In this document: positions 34,796 to 44,594 of the stretch, piece by piece
Layout: the number at the start of each line of letters is the position of its first letter
Position numbering within the stretch: the first letter of the stretch is position 1
Origin: Ehretia macrophylla
Taxonomy: Eukaryota > Streptophyta > Magnoliopsida > Boraginales > Ehretiaceae
DNA length: 64,000 bases
Reading direction: 5' to 3'
Assembly: GCA_037974665.1 (NCBI GenBank)
Contig: CM075764.1
Location: 117,490,325 to 117,554,324, forward strand
Notes under the pieces: model-generated
Told to the model about the DNA's origin: nothing
Seen by the model: only the letters and a program-made list of their open reading frames with translations
Databases searched by the model: none
Position numbers and translations under genes: made by a program

Positions 34796-35893
34796 CTAGT
34801 TGTAAGTAACTTTCTTTCGAGTCAACTGGCTCAAAGGCCCAGAAATCTTGGAAAAGTCTTTAACAAACCTCCGATAGTAACCTGCCAACTCAAGAAAACT
34901 CCGAATCTCTGACACCGTTTCAGGTCTCTTCCAAGATGAAACAACTTCAATCTTAGCTGGGTCCACTAAAATTCCTTGATATGAAATGATATGACCTAGA
35001 AAACATATCTTAGTCAACCAGAACTCGCACTTGCTGAATTTAGCAAAAAGCTTGTTTTCTTCCAAAGTCTGTAGCACAATCCTCAAGTGTTGTTCATGTT
35101 CAGCCTTATTCTTCGAGTACACTAAAATGTCGTCAATAAAGATCACGACAAACTGATCAAGATAAGGTCGAAAAACCCTCTGCATCAAGTCCATGAATGC
35201 GGCTGGTGCATTCGTCAATCCAAACGGCAACACAACAAATTCATAGTGACCATATCTAGTCCTGAATGCCGTCTTTGGTATATCGTCACTCCGAATCCTA
35301 AGTTGATAGTAACCCTGCCTCAAGTCAAATTTAGAGTAAACACTCGCACCCTGCAACTGGTCAAACAATTCTTCAATCAACGGCAAGGGGTATTTGTTCT
35401 TAATCGTGACTTGATTAAGTCCCCTGTAATCAATACATAACCGTAGCGTGCCGTCTTTCTTTCTCACAAACAACACAGGCGCACCCCACGGCGAAGAACT
35501 AGGTTGTATAAACCCTTTTTCAAGCAAGAGCTGGAGCTGAATTATCAATTCCTCAAGCTCAGTGAATGCCATTCTATAAGGAGTTCTAGAAATTGGCACA
35601 GTGTCTGGCACAAGATCAATTACAAATTCAATCTCCCTATCCGGTGGTAAACCTGGTAATTCCTCGGGAAATACACCAGGGAAGTCTCTAACAATCGGAA
35701 CCTCATTCAAATTCAACTTATCAGTAGGCTGATTGATCAAATAAGCTAAGTAAGCTTCACAACCCTTATTCAACAACTTAGAAGTCTTGATCGATGATAA
35801 AAGAGGAATTCGGGCAGCCCTACAGTTCCCAACAATCTCCAGTACCGGTAGGTCAGGAACCTGAAGATAAACAATCTTTGTTCTACAATCCAA
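34796..35893 (-). pseudogene. Chromovirus 2 reverse transcriptase, long intact frame
   Basis: A 365-codon frame covers the whole [70 protein letters not shown] and the catalytic FIDD at 35129-35140. It lies between two nonsense codons that look like C-to-T changes, CAG to TAG before it and TGG to TAG after it. All RT catalytic residues are present, so this is the best-kept enzyme domain of the element. Confidence 0.94.
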
Positions 35894-36280
35894 CTAAGCA
35901 TAGTATTTCCCCAACCAGTCCATTCCCAAAATGATTTCAAAGTCACGGAATGGCAGTATAATTAAATCAGCAGGAAATTTACGGTTCTCAATGCATATAT
36001 CACAAGATTTGCAAATAGACTCAGTAACAAATTTTGCACCCAAAGGCATACTAACTTCAACTTCATGTGGCAATTTATCAATGCAATCATTCACAGATCG
36101 TGCACATGCAGGAGTTATAAACGAATGTGTAGCTTCGGGATCAATCAAAACTTTAGCTGGCTGAGTATTGAGAAGAAAGGTACCTTCCACTATAGCTGTA
36201 GTATCGGGTAGCTCCTCTGCATCCAGTGCAAAGACCCTAGCCTGTACCCTCTGTGCTGGACCTGTACCTGCAGCCCTATT
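35894..36280 (-). pseudogene. Chromovirus 2 aspartic protease with altered active site
   Basis: The site that should read DSGATHSF reads DPEATHSF (Asp codon 36140-36142). The Gly to Glu and Ser to Pro changes would abolish activity even though the Asp stays. The rest (ILGMDWLGKYYA) is normal up to the TAG at 35894-35896. It is in frame with the upstream zinc knuckles (open from 36520). Confidence 0.9.
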
Positions 36281-37396
36281 CTGCACACATTGGCCTCCAG
36301 TACGACCCTGAACATTCTTATACTTAGGGCAATCTTTCACCCTATGATCATCGCTCCCACAACCTGTGCATTTTCCACTCTTTCTCCAACAATTTGCCTC
36401 AACATGCCCCGATCGATTACAAAAGTTACATTGCTGATTTTGCCTTACAACAGTGTTTCCCGTAGGTGCTGGGGCTCTAGTAGTAGTAGGAACTGTACCT
36501 CCTTGCTGAGGTCTAGTCACAGCTGGCCTCCCCTGAATCTGATGCTGAGGCTGATATGGACGTTGCTGAGGAACCTGTGTAGAAGTCTGATACTGCCTCG
36601 GCTGACTCTAGCTGCTCTGGCCCAAATACTGCTTCTTACTTGGCTGACTGCTCTCAGCTATCATCTCAGCCTTCCGTTTCTCAAACTTCGAGGCTGCTTG
36701 GAAAGCCTCAGGAAAAGTAGTGTAGGTCTGCCTAGTCAAATGCAACTGTATGTCCATTCTCAGCCCACGAACAAACCTATGAATCATCCTCCTAGCTGGC
36801 CGTACCAACTCGGGCATATACCTCGACAGGCTTACAGACCTAGCCTCATACTAGGCAACAGTCATGGTTCCCTGCTTCAGGGCCACAAACTCGTCTTCCC
36901 TCCTTTCCATAGCCATCTTGGGAATATACTTGTCCCGAAACTCACTCACAAAATCATCCCACAAATGTGGTACATCCTCACAGTCCCACCTCCTCTTGAC
37001 AGTATTCCACCACTGCTCTGCATTACCCTCAAACAGGAATGACGCATAATCTATTCTTACCTCATCAGTGTACCTCAAAGTGGTGAAAATTTTCTCAACA
37101 CGATTAATCCATCTCTCGGCTGCCTTATCATCCGGCTCTCCGAAGAACTTACCCGGCTCATGCCTCAGAAATTTCTCCAACTGGTTATTCTCAACCCTGT
37201 ACCCCTGTCCACCAGGATTAGCTTGATTTCCCTGTGGATTATTATTCCTGTCCTGCCTCTGCTCATGCGGTACCTGTTCAATTCGGTCAACTGCTATAGT
37301 CATAGTAGCCATAAACTGCTCAGGCAACGGTTGCTGACCCTGTTCTGCTGCCTCTTCATCTGACCCTAGACCTTAAGTACCACGTCGTGGCGGCAT
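36281..37396 (-). pseudogene. Chromovirus 2 gag with two zinc knuckles
   Basis: The start ATG at 37394-37396 (MPPRRGT) is followed at once by TAA. The gag core is open at 36851-37327 (FFGEPDDKAAERWINRVEKIF, NAEQWWNTVKRRW) and 36608-36817. The 3' part encodes CNFCNRSGHVEANC and a second knuckle CTGCGSDDHRVKDC, both of the CCHC spacing, within the frame at 35894-36520. Stops near 36851 and 36608 interrupt it. Confidence 0.9.
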
Positions 37397-37682
37397 AGTA
37401 GCAATTCACAATAGCTGGCAGCATATAAAAGCAGTTTATAGACAGAAATATAGCACATAAGATTAGATAACACTCAAGTCAATAACAATCAAACATTCTA
37501 TCACGCAATTCACATAACACAAGATTGACATGCCAACCATTCCACTTGAACACATAAGCACTCAAGTTCACATAATCATACTATAGCACTTTTCACTTAA
37601 TAATCAAACAATAACACTTTAGCATTTTGGACCTTTACCCCACAGACCAAGAAACATATCTCGGCTCATGCAAGACTAACTT

Positions 37683-37695
37683 GGCTCTGATACCA
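37683..37695 (-). promoter_or_regulatory. Primer binding site of chromovirus 2
   Basis: In element sense TGGTATCAGAGCC lies eight bases after the 5' LTR; it is complementary to initiator tRNA-Met. It is the same tRNA as used by the EPRV around it. Confidence 0.9.
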
Positions 37696-37703
37696 CCTAA
37701 ATA

Positions 37704-39993
37704 TGTCACGCCCCGACCCGACCCCGAAAAGGCCAAGCCCGGACCCGACACACGAACGGAGTCTCCCCTGTACCGTGGACATTCCAAAACCCTACATTCA
37801 ATATAATATTCGAGAAACCACAACATTCATTTGTGACAAGCCAACATTCTTTTAGAAAACATACATCTTTTCATTAACAACGTTGCAACCCAAAAATGAT
37901 ATGCATACTACACAATTATTTATGCCACTAAACAATTAACCATTAGCATGCATTTCCTTACTAGTCACATGAGTATATATTTACAACATTACAACCTTTA
38001 ATCCTTTACAACATAAGACCATCTAGGTCTCAAAATAGATACTACATACAAGGCTACAAGCCTCAAAATAACGCGACATCCAAGCAATATGCATATCAAG
38101 CAACGCTCGCACAAAAGTCTGGAAACCACCCACCAGCAAAGCAAAGAAGTGCTATCACGGAAACACCTGCACTTGCTCCTCCTCCTCAATTACCTCAAGA
38201 GGATCATCTTCAACTACTCCTGTAAAAATATGGTATAGAAAGGAATGGGCAAAACTATTGCTCAGCGAGGGCAATTGGTCTCAATGTCGGAGATGAGAGT
38301 AGTATGCAATGCAATTAGTCAAGCAATACATACAAATATCATATAGAGATACAAACAAAGCCAAAAATAAAGCAAGGCAAACATTAAAACTATAAACACT
38401 CATTCGAAGGATACGATACTCTTTCCACGAGCAACTTTCAATTACGAATTCGATGACGACGTGCTGGCCCAAACCACCTTATAACACCAGTTTGGAATAC
38501 CCCGGAAGTATCCATCAATCTACGACCCAAATCTCCTTGGGAGGCAACCCAAGCGAGAAAGGGAATAGGACACGGAGCTAGAGCAACCAACACTGGCAAC
38601 CCAAGGCTACCCAGAGAGGCCTATCACTCACGCGCCTGACACTATGCAATGCACGACACGATACAAGCAATATACGAGCAATAAAGCCACACGTGGGAGA
38701 ATAACAAAATACGTTACTCTCGCACGCAATAGTAACAGTTGATAAGCATTTCCAATCAAAATCAATTCAAACAAGTATATCAAGCAACCTTAAGCATTCT
38801 ATAGGCATAATATCAAGGAAACAAGCAAAATAACAAATTGGCCCCAACTATCAAAACGCTACCATTTCCAAACGAGCCACGAGTTCTGGAAACTGATTTC
38901 GCCAATCCTCCTAGGTCACCATAAGGCACGTCTAAGACCCCGAAACCTTACTTAACCCTAGAATTCACGCAAAGCCCCGATTTTTCCCTTTGCTCGTTTG
39001 AGCTACAACTATACTAACCAAACACCCAACTAACGCCATAATCGCACCAAAAGTGCTTCCATGGCCTCCCGAAATAATGTCATCACGCAAAACGAGAAAA
39101 CGCTAAACTCGACCTAAACGACCCTGACTTTCACCAAGGCATTTTTCCCATTTTTTTTCCATTACACAACCTAAACAAACCATGCATTTAGGCATTCTAG
39201 CATACCTAGCACATTTTTACATCAACAGAAAGCATAACAGCGCAACTTCATCATTTCAAGGGTTTACTATTCACAAAATTACTATTTAATTGACATTTAA
39301 ATTACAATCTAAACATTCAACCGCAGAAAATGTTAAAAAGCTATAAATACATGTTCTACAATTGGCAAAGAACAATCTTTAAGCACTAAATCGATTAAAA
39401 CAACAATCTAAGGATAAAATCTAAAAATCAAAAAGTTGACATACATAACATTTAAATGCGAAAATAACGTACTTCCCTCACCTTAGGCACTCCTAGTTGC
39501 TAGGAAAACAACGTTGGTTGCCTTGGAAACCACCCCGCACGAGCTCACGCGAAGATTTGAATTTTTGAAGGTTGAAATTTTTTTTCTTTTCTCTCTATGT
39601 TTCGGCCTTCACCCTTTCTGATTTCAGCTTTTGTTTTTTTTTCATTTTGCTTTGTTTTAACTATTATAAGATGACAACTTGGTCAAAGGTCAAAGCCCCT
39701 TGGTCAACTAACTTAAAATTGGTCAAATTGGCCTATTTTGTGCATTTAAAAGCTAAAATAACTAATGAAACATTAATTCTAGCTAACAACAATTAAAATA
39801 TAAAATTTAAGACACCAAACACTAGTTTTCACTATTTGCTGAGGACTAGAAAACACTCTCTAGCTATCGCTCTCGATATGCAATGCATGTTGCGACAACA
39901 AAGAAGTAACAATCAAATCCCGAATAATCTAGGAAAATATAATTTTCAAAACAATAAACAAGAAAATTTCACATTCCGGACTCGGGTATTACA
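37704..39993 (-). repeat. 5' LTR of chromovirus 2
   Basis: This is 2,290 bp and the partner of 30475-32765. It ends (element start) TGTAATACCCGAG and abuts GTTGG, then EPRV copy E. Confidence 0.93.
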
Positions 39994-39998
39994 GTTGG

Positions 39999-40520
39999 AG
40001 GGTCAAATGACTGAAACACCTGTGAGAATAGCTTGACGAAGCGGGTTTTGGGAACACACGAACATGTCTCTAGATGACTTCTGGATCAAAAAGAACTGCC
40101 ATAGGATAATAATTAAGCCAATACCAAAGATACAAGAATTGCATCTTTGAAAAGCCATAATTATTGAAATCAAGAATTGTATCCCATGGTTCTTCATGTT
40201 GGGGATTATAACGAACAATGTTGTGAACATAACAGACATAAGATAATAGATCAATAATTCGTTTGAGTTTGATCTCAACGAATTCCTCAAAGAAATCAGT
40301 GATCTGGCTACGTGTGAACGCTCATAGGATTTTAAGTTGAAGTTCCTCAAAAAGGGCAGCGAGAAATTGTGCCTGTTGATCTAGACTCAACTCATAAAAT
40401 GTCTGGGACTGGCTATCAGTGGGATCTGGATTTGAGCTGAAACTTCCTGGAATAATACTTAGAACAAAGAAAGATGGAAGTGTGCGACCATCTAGATTTA
40501 CCATGCATACAGCTTTCTCG
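39999..40520 (-). pseudogene. EPRV copy E: C-terminal region, part after chromovirus 2
   Basis: The sequence picks up at the base after the target duplication. It contains the FFEEFVEIKLKRIID and DTILDFNNYGFSKMQ blocks read with frame changes, back to the hinge with SFSSNPDPTDSQSQTF. Open pieces are 40003-40350 and 40322-40504. Confidence 0.8.
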
Positions 40521-40985
40521 GATGGTGGTGTGCGAGAGAGAAAATCAGCAAGGATATTCTATTTGCCTGGGATGTGTCACATTGTCCAATAGAATTGGGA
40601 AATCCATTCTGACCATCAGATAAGTTGTGGATCCGGAATATCGTACTGCTTTCTTTTAAGAACTCCCTGAAATCCTTTAAAATATGTTTCAATAATAAAA
40701 GAATTCTGAGCAAGATGAAACTTGAATTTTTTGATTCCCTGAGTAACTGCAAGAACTTCTCTTTTGAAAGAGGGATAGTTGTGATGTGCTGGCGTGAAAG
40801 ATCCTGATTTGTAACCACAGACTTGTCTATGTCCATTGTCTTCTTCAAGGAGGACTGCTACCCAAAAATCAAGGGAAGTATCAATCTGCAAAATGAGTTG
40901 TCTTGGACCTGGGATCTTGAGAGGAAGAAGTACCTGGCATAGCTCATTTAGCTTCTAAACTACAGTTGTGGCTTCTGAACTGGTA
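40521..40985 (-). pseudogene. EPRV copy E: RNase H
   Basis: A 91-codon frame (40616-40891) starts at QIDTSLDF, where the catalytic Asp context is TDAS in other copies (here DTS), and includes the KREVLAVTQGIKKFKFHLAQ helix and the IIET segment. A deletion near 40980 removes part of the connection to RT. Confidence 0.8.
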
Positions 40986-41474
40986 CTTAGAAATCTGGCT
41001 GGTATTGTTGGCCAAGGATGGAACATGTGATGAGGCATAATTGATCAATCCAAGGAACTGCTGGATTTGAGTAACAGTTCTAAGCTCATCAGGAAAGTCG
41101 AGGACTTTGCTTGATATGTGGTCCTGTCAAAGCATATGTCCTCTTATCTGCAAACCAAGAAAACCAATAGCATTTAGACCAATTTTTATCTTGGATTCAG
41201 CTTGAATTAATCCATGCTGGTAGCTTAGTTCCTGGAATTGTCGAAGATGCTGGTGGTGTTCTTCAGCTGTGTTACTGAATACCAAAACACCATCAATGTA
41301 AACAATAGAGTGTTGCGCAAGGGGTCGGTACACATCATCCATTATGTGTTGGAACCCGGAAGGTGTATTCTTGAGACCGAATGGCATGACGTTCAGTTCA
41401 TAATGTCCCTATGGAACAACAAAAGCAGTTTTGAATCTATCAGCTTCAGTTTTGAATCTATCAACTTCGGTACA
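40986..41474 (-). pseudogene. EPRV copy E: RT fragment with YIDG active site
   Basis: An 86-codon frame (41127-41387) begins at MPFGLKNTPSGF and contains YIDG instead of YIDD, so the second catalytic Asp is Gly. The RT N-terminal half is missing. At 41429-41471 a 22-bp unit (cagttttgaatctatcagctt type) is tandemly duplicated next to the breakpoint with the LTR element. Confidence 0.84.
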
Positions 41475-42990
41475 CATAAAGGGGCCGTTTGACCAAAAGT
41501 TGACCGTACTCGAATTGAGTTAGGGGTTTTATTATTGAGGGCATGGAAGCACTTTTGGCGCTGTTGTGGCGTTGATTGAATGACCGGTTAGCATAGCTGT
41601 AGTTCAAACGCAGTAGGTGGACTTTCAGGCCTCGGGTGAGAAAGTGAAGTTTAGTGACATAGAAACGTGCCTTGTAGTGCCTGAGTGAATGTAGTGAAAT
41701 CGGTTTCCTAATCCCGTAGTTTGTTTGCTCGTAATTGCCTTTGGAAGTTAGGGATTGAATAGTGATATTTATCGTTTTCGTGTTTGAACTGCTGTTACTT
41801 GTTTAATTGGTGTTATTGTTGTTATTAAAGATAGTTATGCTTTAAAAGTTAATTGAATGCTAGTATTAGTTGTAAGTGCTTGATATCTCGTTTATCGCCT
41901 TGTATCGTGTCTTGCATTGCATAGTGTCAGGCGCGTGAGTGATGGGCCTCTCTGGGTAGCCTCGGGTTGCCAGTGTTGGTTGCTCTAGCCCCGTGTCCTA
42001 TTCCCATTCTCGCTTGGGCTGCCTCCTAGGGAGATTTGGGTCGTAGAATTGATGGATACTTCCGGGGTATTCCAAATTGAAGTTATTAGGTGGTTGCGCG
42101 CTTATTGTCATCGTTGTCAACATCAAGCTTGAGATTGATGTATCGCTCGTGAAATGGTACATTGCTCGTATGAGTGAACCATAGCCTTCGGAGTGTGGTA
42201 TAGCTTTGAATGGTTGTGTTAATGCTTTCTTGATTGTTTATTATATTGTCGTTTGTATTGAATGCTTTCTTATTGACTTTATTGCTTAACTGTGTCTATT
42301 TGCATTGCACGACTTTCTTTCTCTCCACCTCGATATCTGTCTCGCCCTCACTGAGTATACGTGTTGTGTATACTCACTCCTCACCACCACATTTCAGGAA
42401 ATGCCATGTTAGCTGGAAAGTTCGTGATTATGTGAAAGTTCGTGCTTGAAGAGTTGTCTTGCGTGCCTATGTGGCTTGAGTTGTCGAAGTGGCAAAGATG
42501 TATGCTTTCATGTATTGTATGTATTTAATATTAAAAGAATGTAATTTAAGTTTTACTAGGTTATTGAAGTGATTTGAAAAGCTAGCTTATGTATTTAGTT
42601 AGTATAGTTTAACTTCAATGCATGTTTGTAATGTCCAAAGGAAAAGAGTTAGAATGGTTTGATAGTCTAACTTATGAAATAGGTTAGTATGGTTTAATTG
42701 TCAAGCATGAATGTACTTGTAAAAGATGTGAGGAGGTAGGTTAGTCTGTAAACTGGAAATGTATATTTGCTTGTGATTGCTTGTTGAGAACAAGGCTCGG
42801 ATGGCCTTGAGGTGGTTGAATGTTTGGACATGGTATTGGTCCACTTATATGCTGTCGTAGGTTTGCTTTTTGCCTAAAAACAGGGGAGACTCCGTTCGTT
42901 TTTCCTAAAAATTTTGCCCGGGTTTGGATTTGGGTTGTGATTAGATTGATTGATAGAACTCCCGGTCTCGAGAGGGATCGGGGTGCTACA
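41475..42990 (+). repeat. Truncated 5' LTR of element 3
   Basis: The segment matches 45881-47426 of the 3' LTR. About the first 1,285 bp of the LTR are missing, and one stretch of about 35 bp (near 46297 in the partner) is also absent. It ends in GGGGTGCTACA. A short pyrimidine-rich stretch near 42310-42360 could be part of the transcribed leader. Confidence 0.88.
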
Positions 42991-42992
42991 GG

Positions 42993-43005
42993 TGGTATCA
43001 GAGCT
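42993..43005 (+). promoter_or_regulatory. Primer binding site of element 3
   Basis: TGGTATCAGAGCT lies two bases after the 5' LTR end; it matches initiator tRNA-Met apart from the last base. Confidence 0.88.
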
Positions 43006-44580
43006 TGTCTAGCTCATAAGCCGGGACAGGGTCCTCGGTCTGGTGGGTAGTGATCCTTGAATGTGTGCTTGTTAAGCGTGTCTTGAAAGTGTATGCTTGT
43101 ATGTGAGATTGTGTGTCTTGACCTGAATGTGTGCTCCTATGTGATATAGTTATGTGTTATGTGTTAATTGTGTGCTAAGTGAAGTGAAGTGTCTAGTTGT
43201 GCATTGAATTGACCTATTGAATTGGCATCGTGAATCGAATCAACCTCGTGAATTGTTATTTGCTTGAAGTATTGCTTGCAATGTGTGTATTGAAATGTCT
43301 TGAATTTGTTATGCCGTGATTTGAATTGATTATGTTGTGCTTGACTTGATTGTCGTGCTTGAGTGACTTTGTTGAATAAACTCTTTTGTAAACTTGCTTG
43401 CATAACAGTTTAAGGCATGTGTATAAATATGATATCTTGGCATTCATACATGTCTCGTGGAAATGGTAAGTAAGTCCTATTTCTCCCTTGAAGAAAGTGG
43501 TTCACAGTTGGCCTTTCAAGGTGTATGGATTGGCAGGATATGAATGGCATTTAATTAGCCTTTATTTGGGAGTTGGTGTTTGTCTTTGGAGCTCGATTAT
43601 TGGCATACTTCTAAGACTCTTCTTTGTGGTTGGCAATCATAAAAAGATAACTTTCATTGGGGTTTCCGTATGATGGCTCTTGGTAGCATTATTTTGGAAT
43701 TCTTATTGGGTTTCCTTATTGGCAAGGTTGTATGAAGTACTCACTTGGCAAACAGTGCAGGGGCCTCGGAGTTCGGTTTTGTATATTGTGCACTAGCTTG
43801 GTATTTTTCCTTAGGGTTTTCGTCTAGCTGGGAAACTATATTGGTTATTCAACTTGATTGTCTTATTGGGCAATTCTTGGTACTTTCTTACTGGAGCATT
43901 GTTCGGATATTTGCTTTGGCATCCCTCAGTTGGTTTGGTAATTGGAATTCCTATCGGACTTGTTGTGTAATATTACTTACGGTATTCTTTGGAATTCTTA
44001 TTGGACATTCTACTAGTATTTTTCTTATTGGCATTTATTGGAAGATCCTACACTTGGAATTCTGCTTGGACTTATTATCTTGTGTTGTACGGCTTCTCCA
44101 TCGGCCTTTCCACTCAAGAGAAATCTATACTTTCTGTTTGACTAAGATGTTGCGGTAGGGACTCAGTGATTGGAGGATTTCATTTAGAGATTGGCCTTTG
44201 GTATTCTTCTCTATATTCTTTTATAGAACTTTCCGCTATGTCTACTTACGGTAATCAGCACTGCATGAGGTGCATCTACTCTGGCTATCTTTTAATTTTC
44301 TTATTTGGTACTTGTTAGACTTCTATTGGAAATTCGTAAATAGGGCATTCCTTCGGTATTCTTCTTGCCATCAATATGTGGTATTGCTATCATCTACAGT
44401 ATCTTTTCTTCAGTCTTTAGTTGGTATTTTCTCGGCATTCTTGGTTGGGATTTCTATTCGAGTTTTCCTACGAGCATCTTTATTCACTACTTGCTTAGCA
44501 GCCGAAGAAGATTAGTCAGAGTTGGATTTCAGTGGATGCAGAGTTCTATTGGAAGAAGAATTGCGAGGACGCAATTGTTT
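43006..44580 (+). other. Non-coding interior of element 3, TTATTGG-rich
   Basis: No domain of gag or pol is seen in any frame. Between about 43590 and 44040 the motif TTATTGG occurs at least seven times in varied contexts (for example near 43706, 43720, 43863, 43997, 44022 and 44035), so the complementary strand has a cluster of CCAAT-type boxes. The chance open frame at 43745-44158 is hydrophobic because of the base composition. This may be degenerate tandem-repeat DNA. Confidence 0.65.
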
Positions 44581-44594
44581 TAAGGGGGGAAGGA
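44581..44594 (+). promoter_or_regulatory. Polypurine tract of element 3
   Basis: TAAGGGGGGAAGGA directly precedes the 3' LTR start TGTGATAACCC. Confidence 0.87.

Larger units (their letters stand above)
30475..39993 (-). mobile_element. Chromovirus 2: Ty3/gypsy LTR retrotransposon, Tekay-like, complete but decayed
   Basis: The element is 9,519 bp with LTRs of 2,291 and 2,290 bp, flanked by a perfect 5-bp target duplication GTTGG (30470-30474 and 39994-39998). It carries PBS, polypurine tract, gag with two CCHC knuckles, PR, RT, RNase H and a chromodomain integrase. It is a different family from chromovirus 1: the LTRs share only short termini, and proteins are clearly related but diverged. 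Confidence 0.94.

Noticed and set aside
36290..37042. A 250-codon plus-strand open frame
   Set aside because: It lies antisense to the chromovirus 2 gag, whose CCHC and gag-core motifs are clear on the minus strand. It is a shadow of that gene.
41475..42990. Element 3 5' LTR and 3' LTR as two separate solo LTRs
   Set aside because: A PBS follows the first and a polypurine tract precedes the second, with a co-oriented interior, so they belong to one element.
43745..44158. A 137-codon hydrophobic open frame inside element 3
   Set aside because: It has no domain motif, lies in a TTATTGG-rich non-coding interior and owes its Phe/Leu/Ile content to T-rich DNA. Read as chance.
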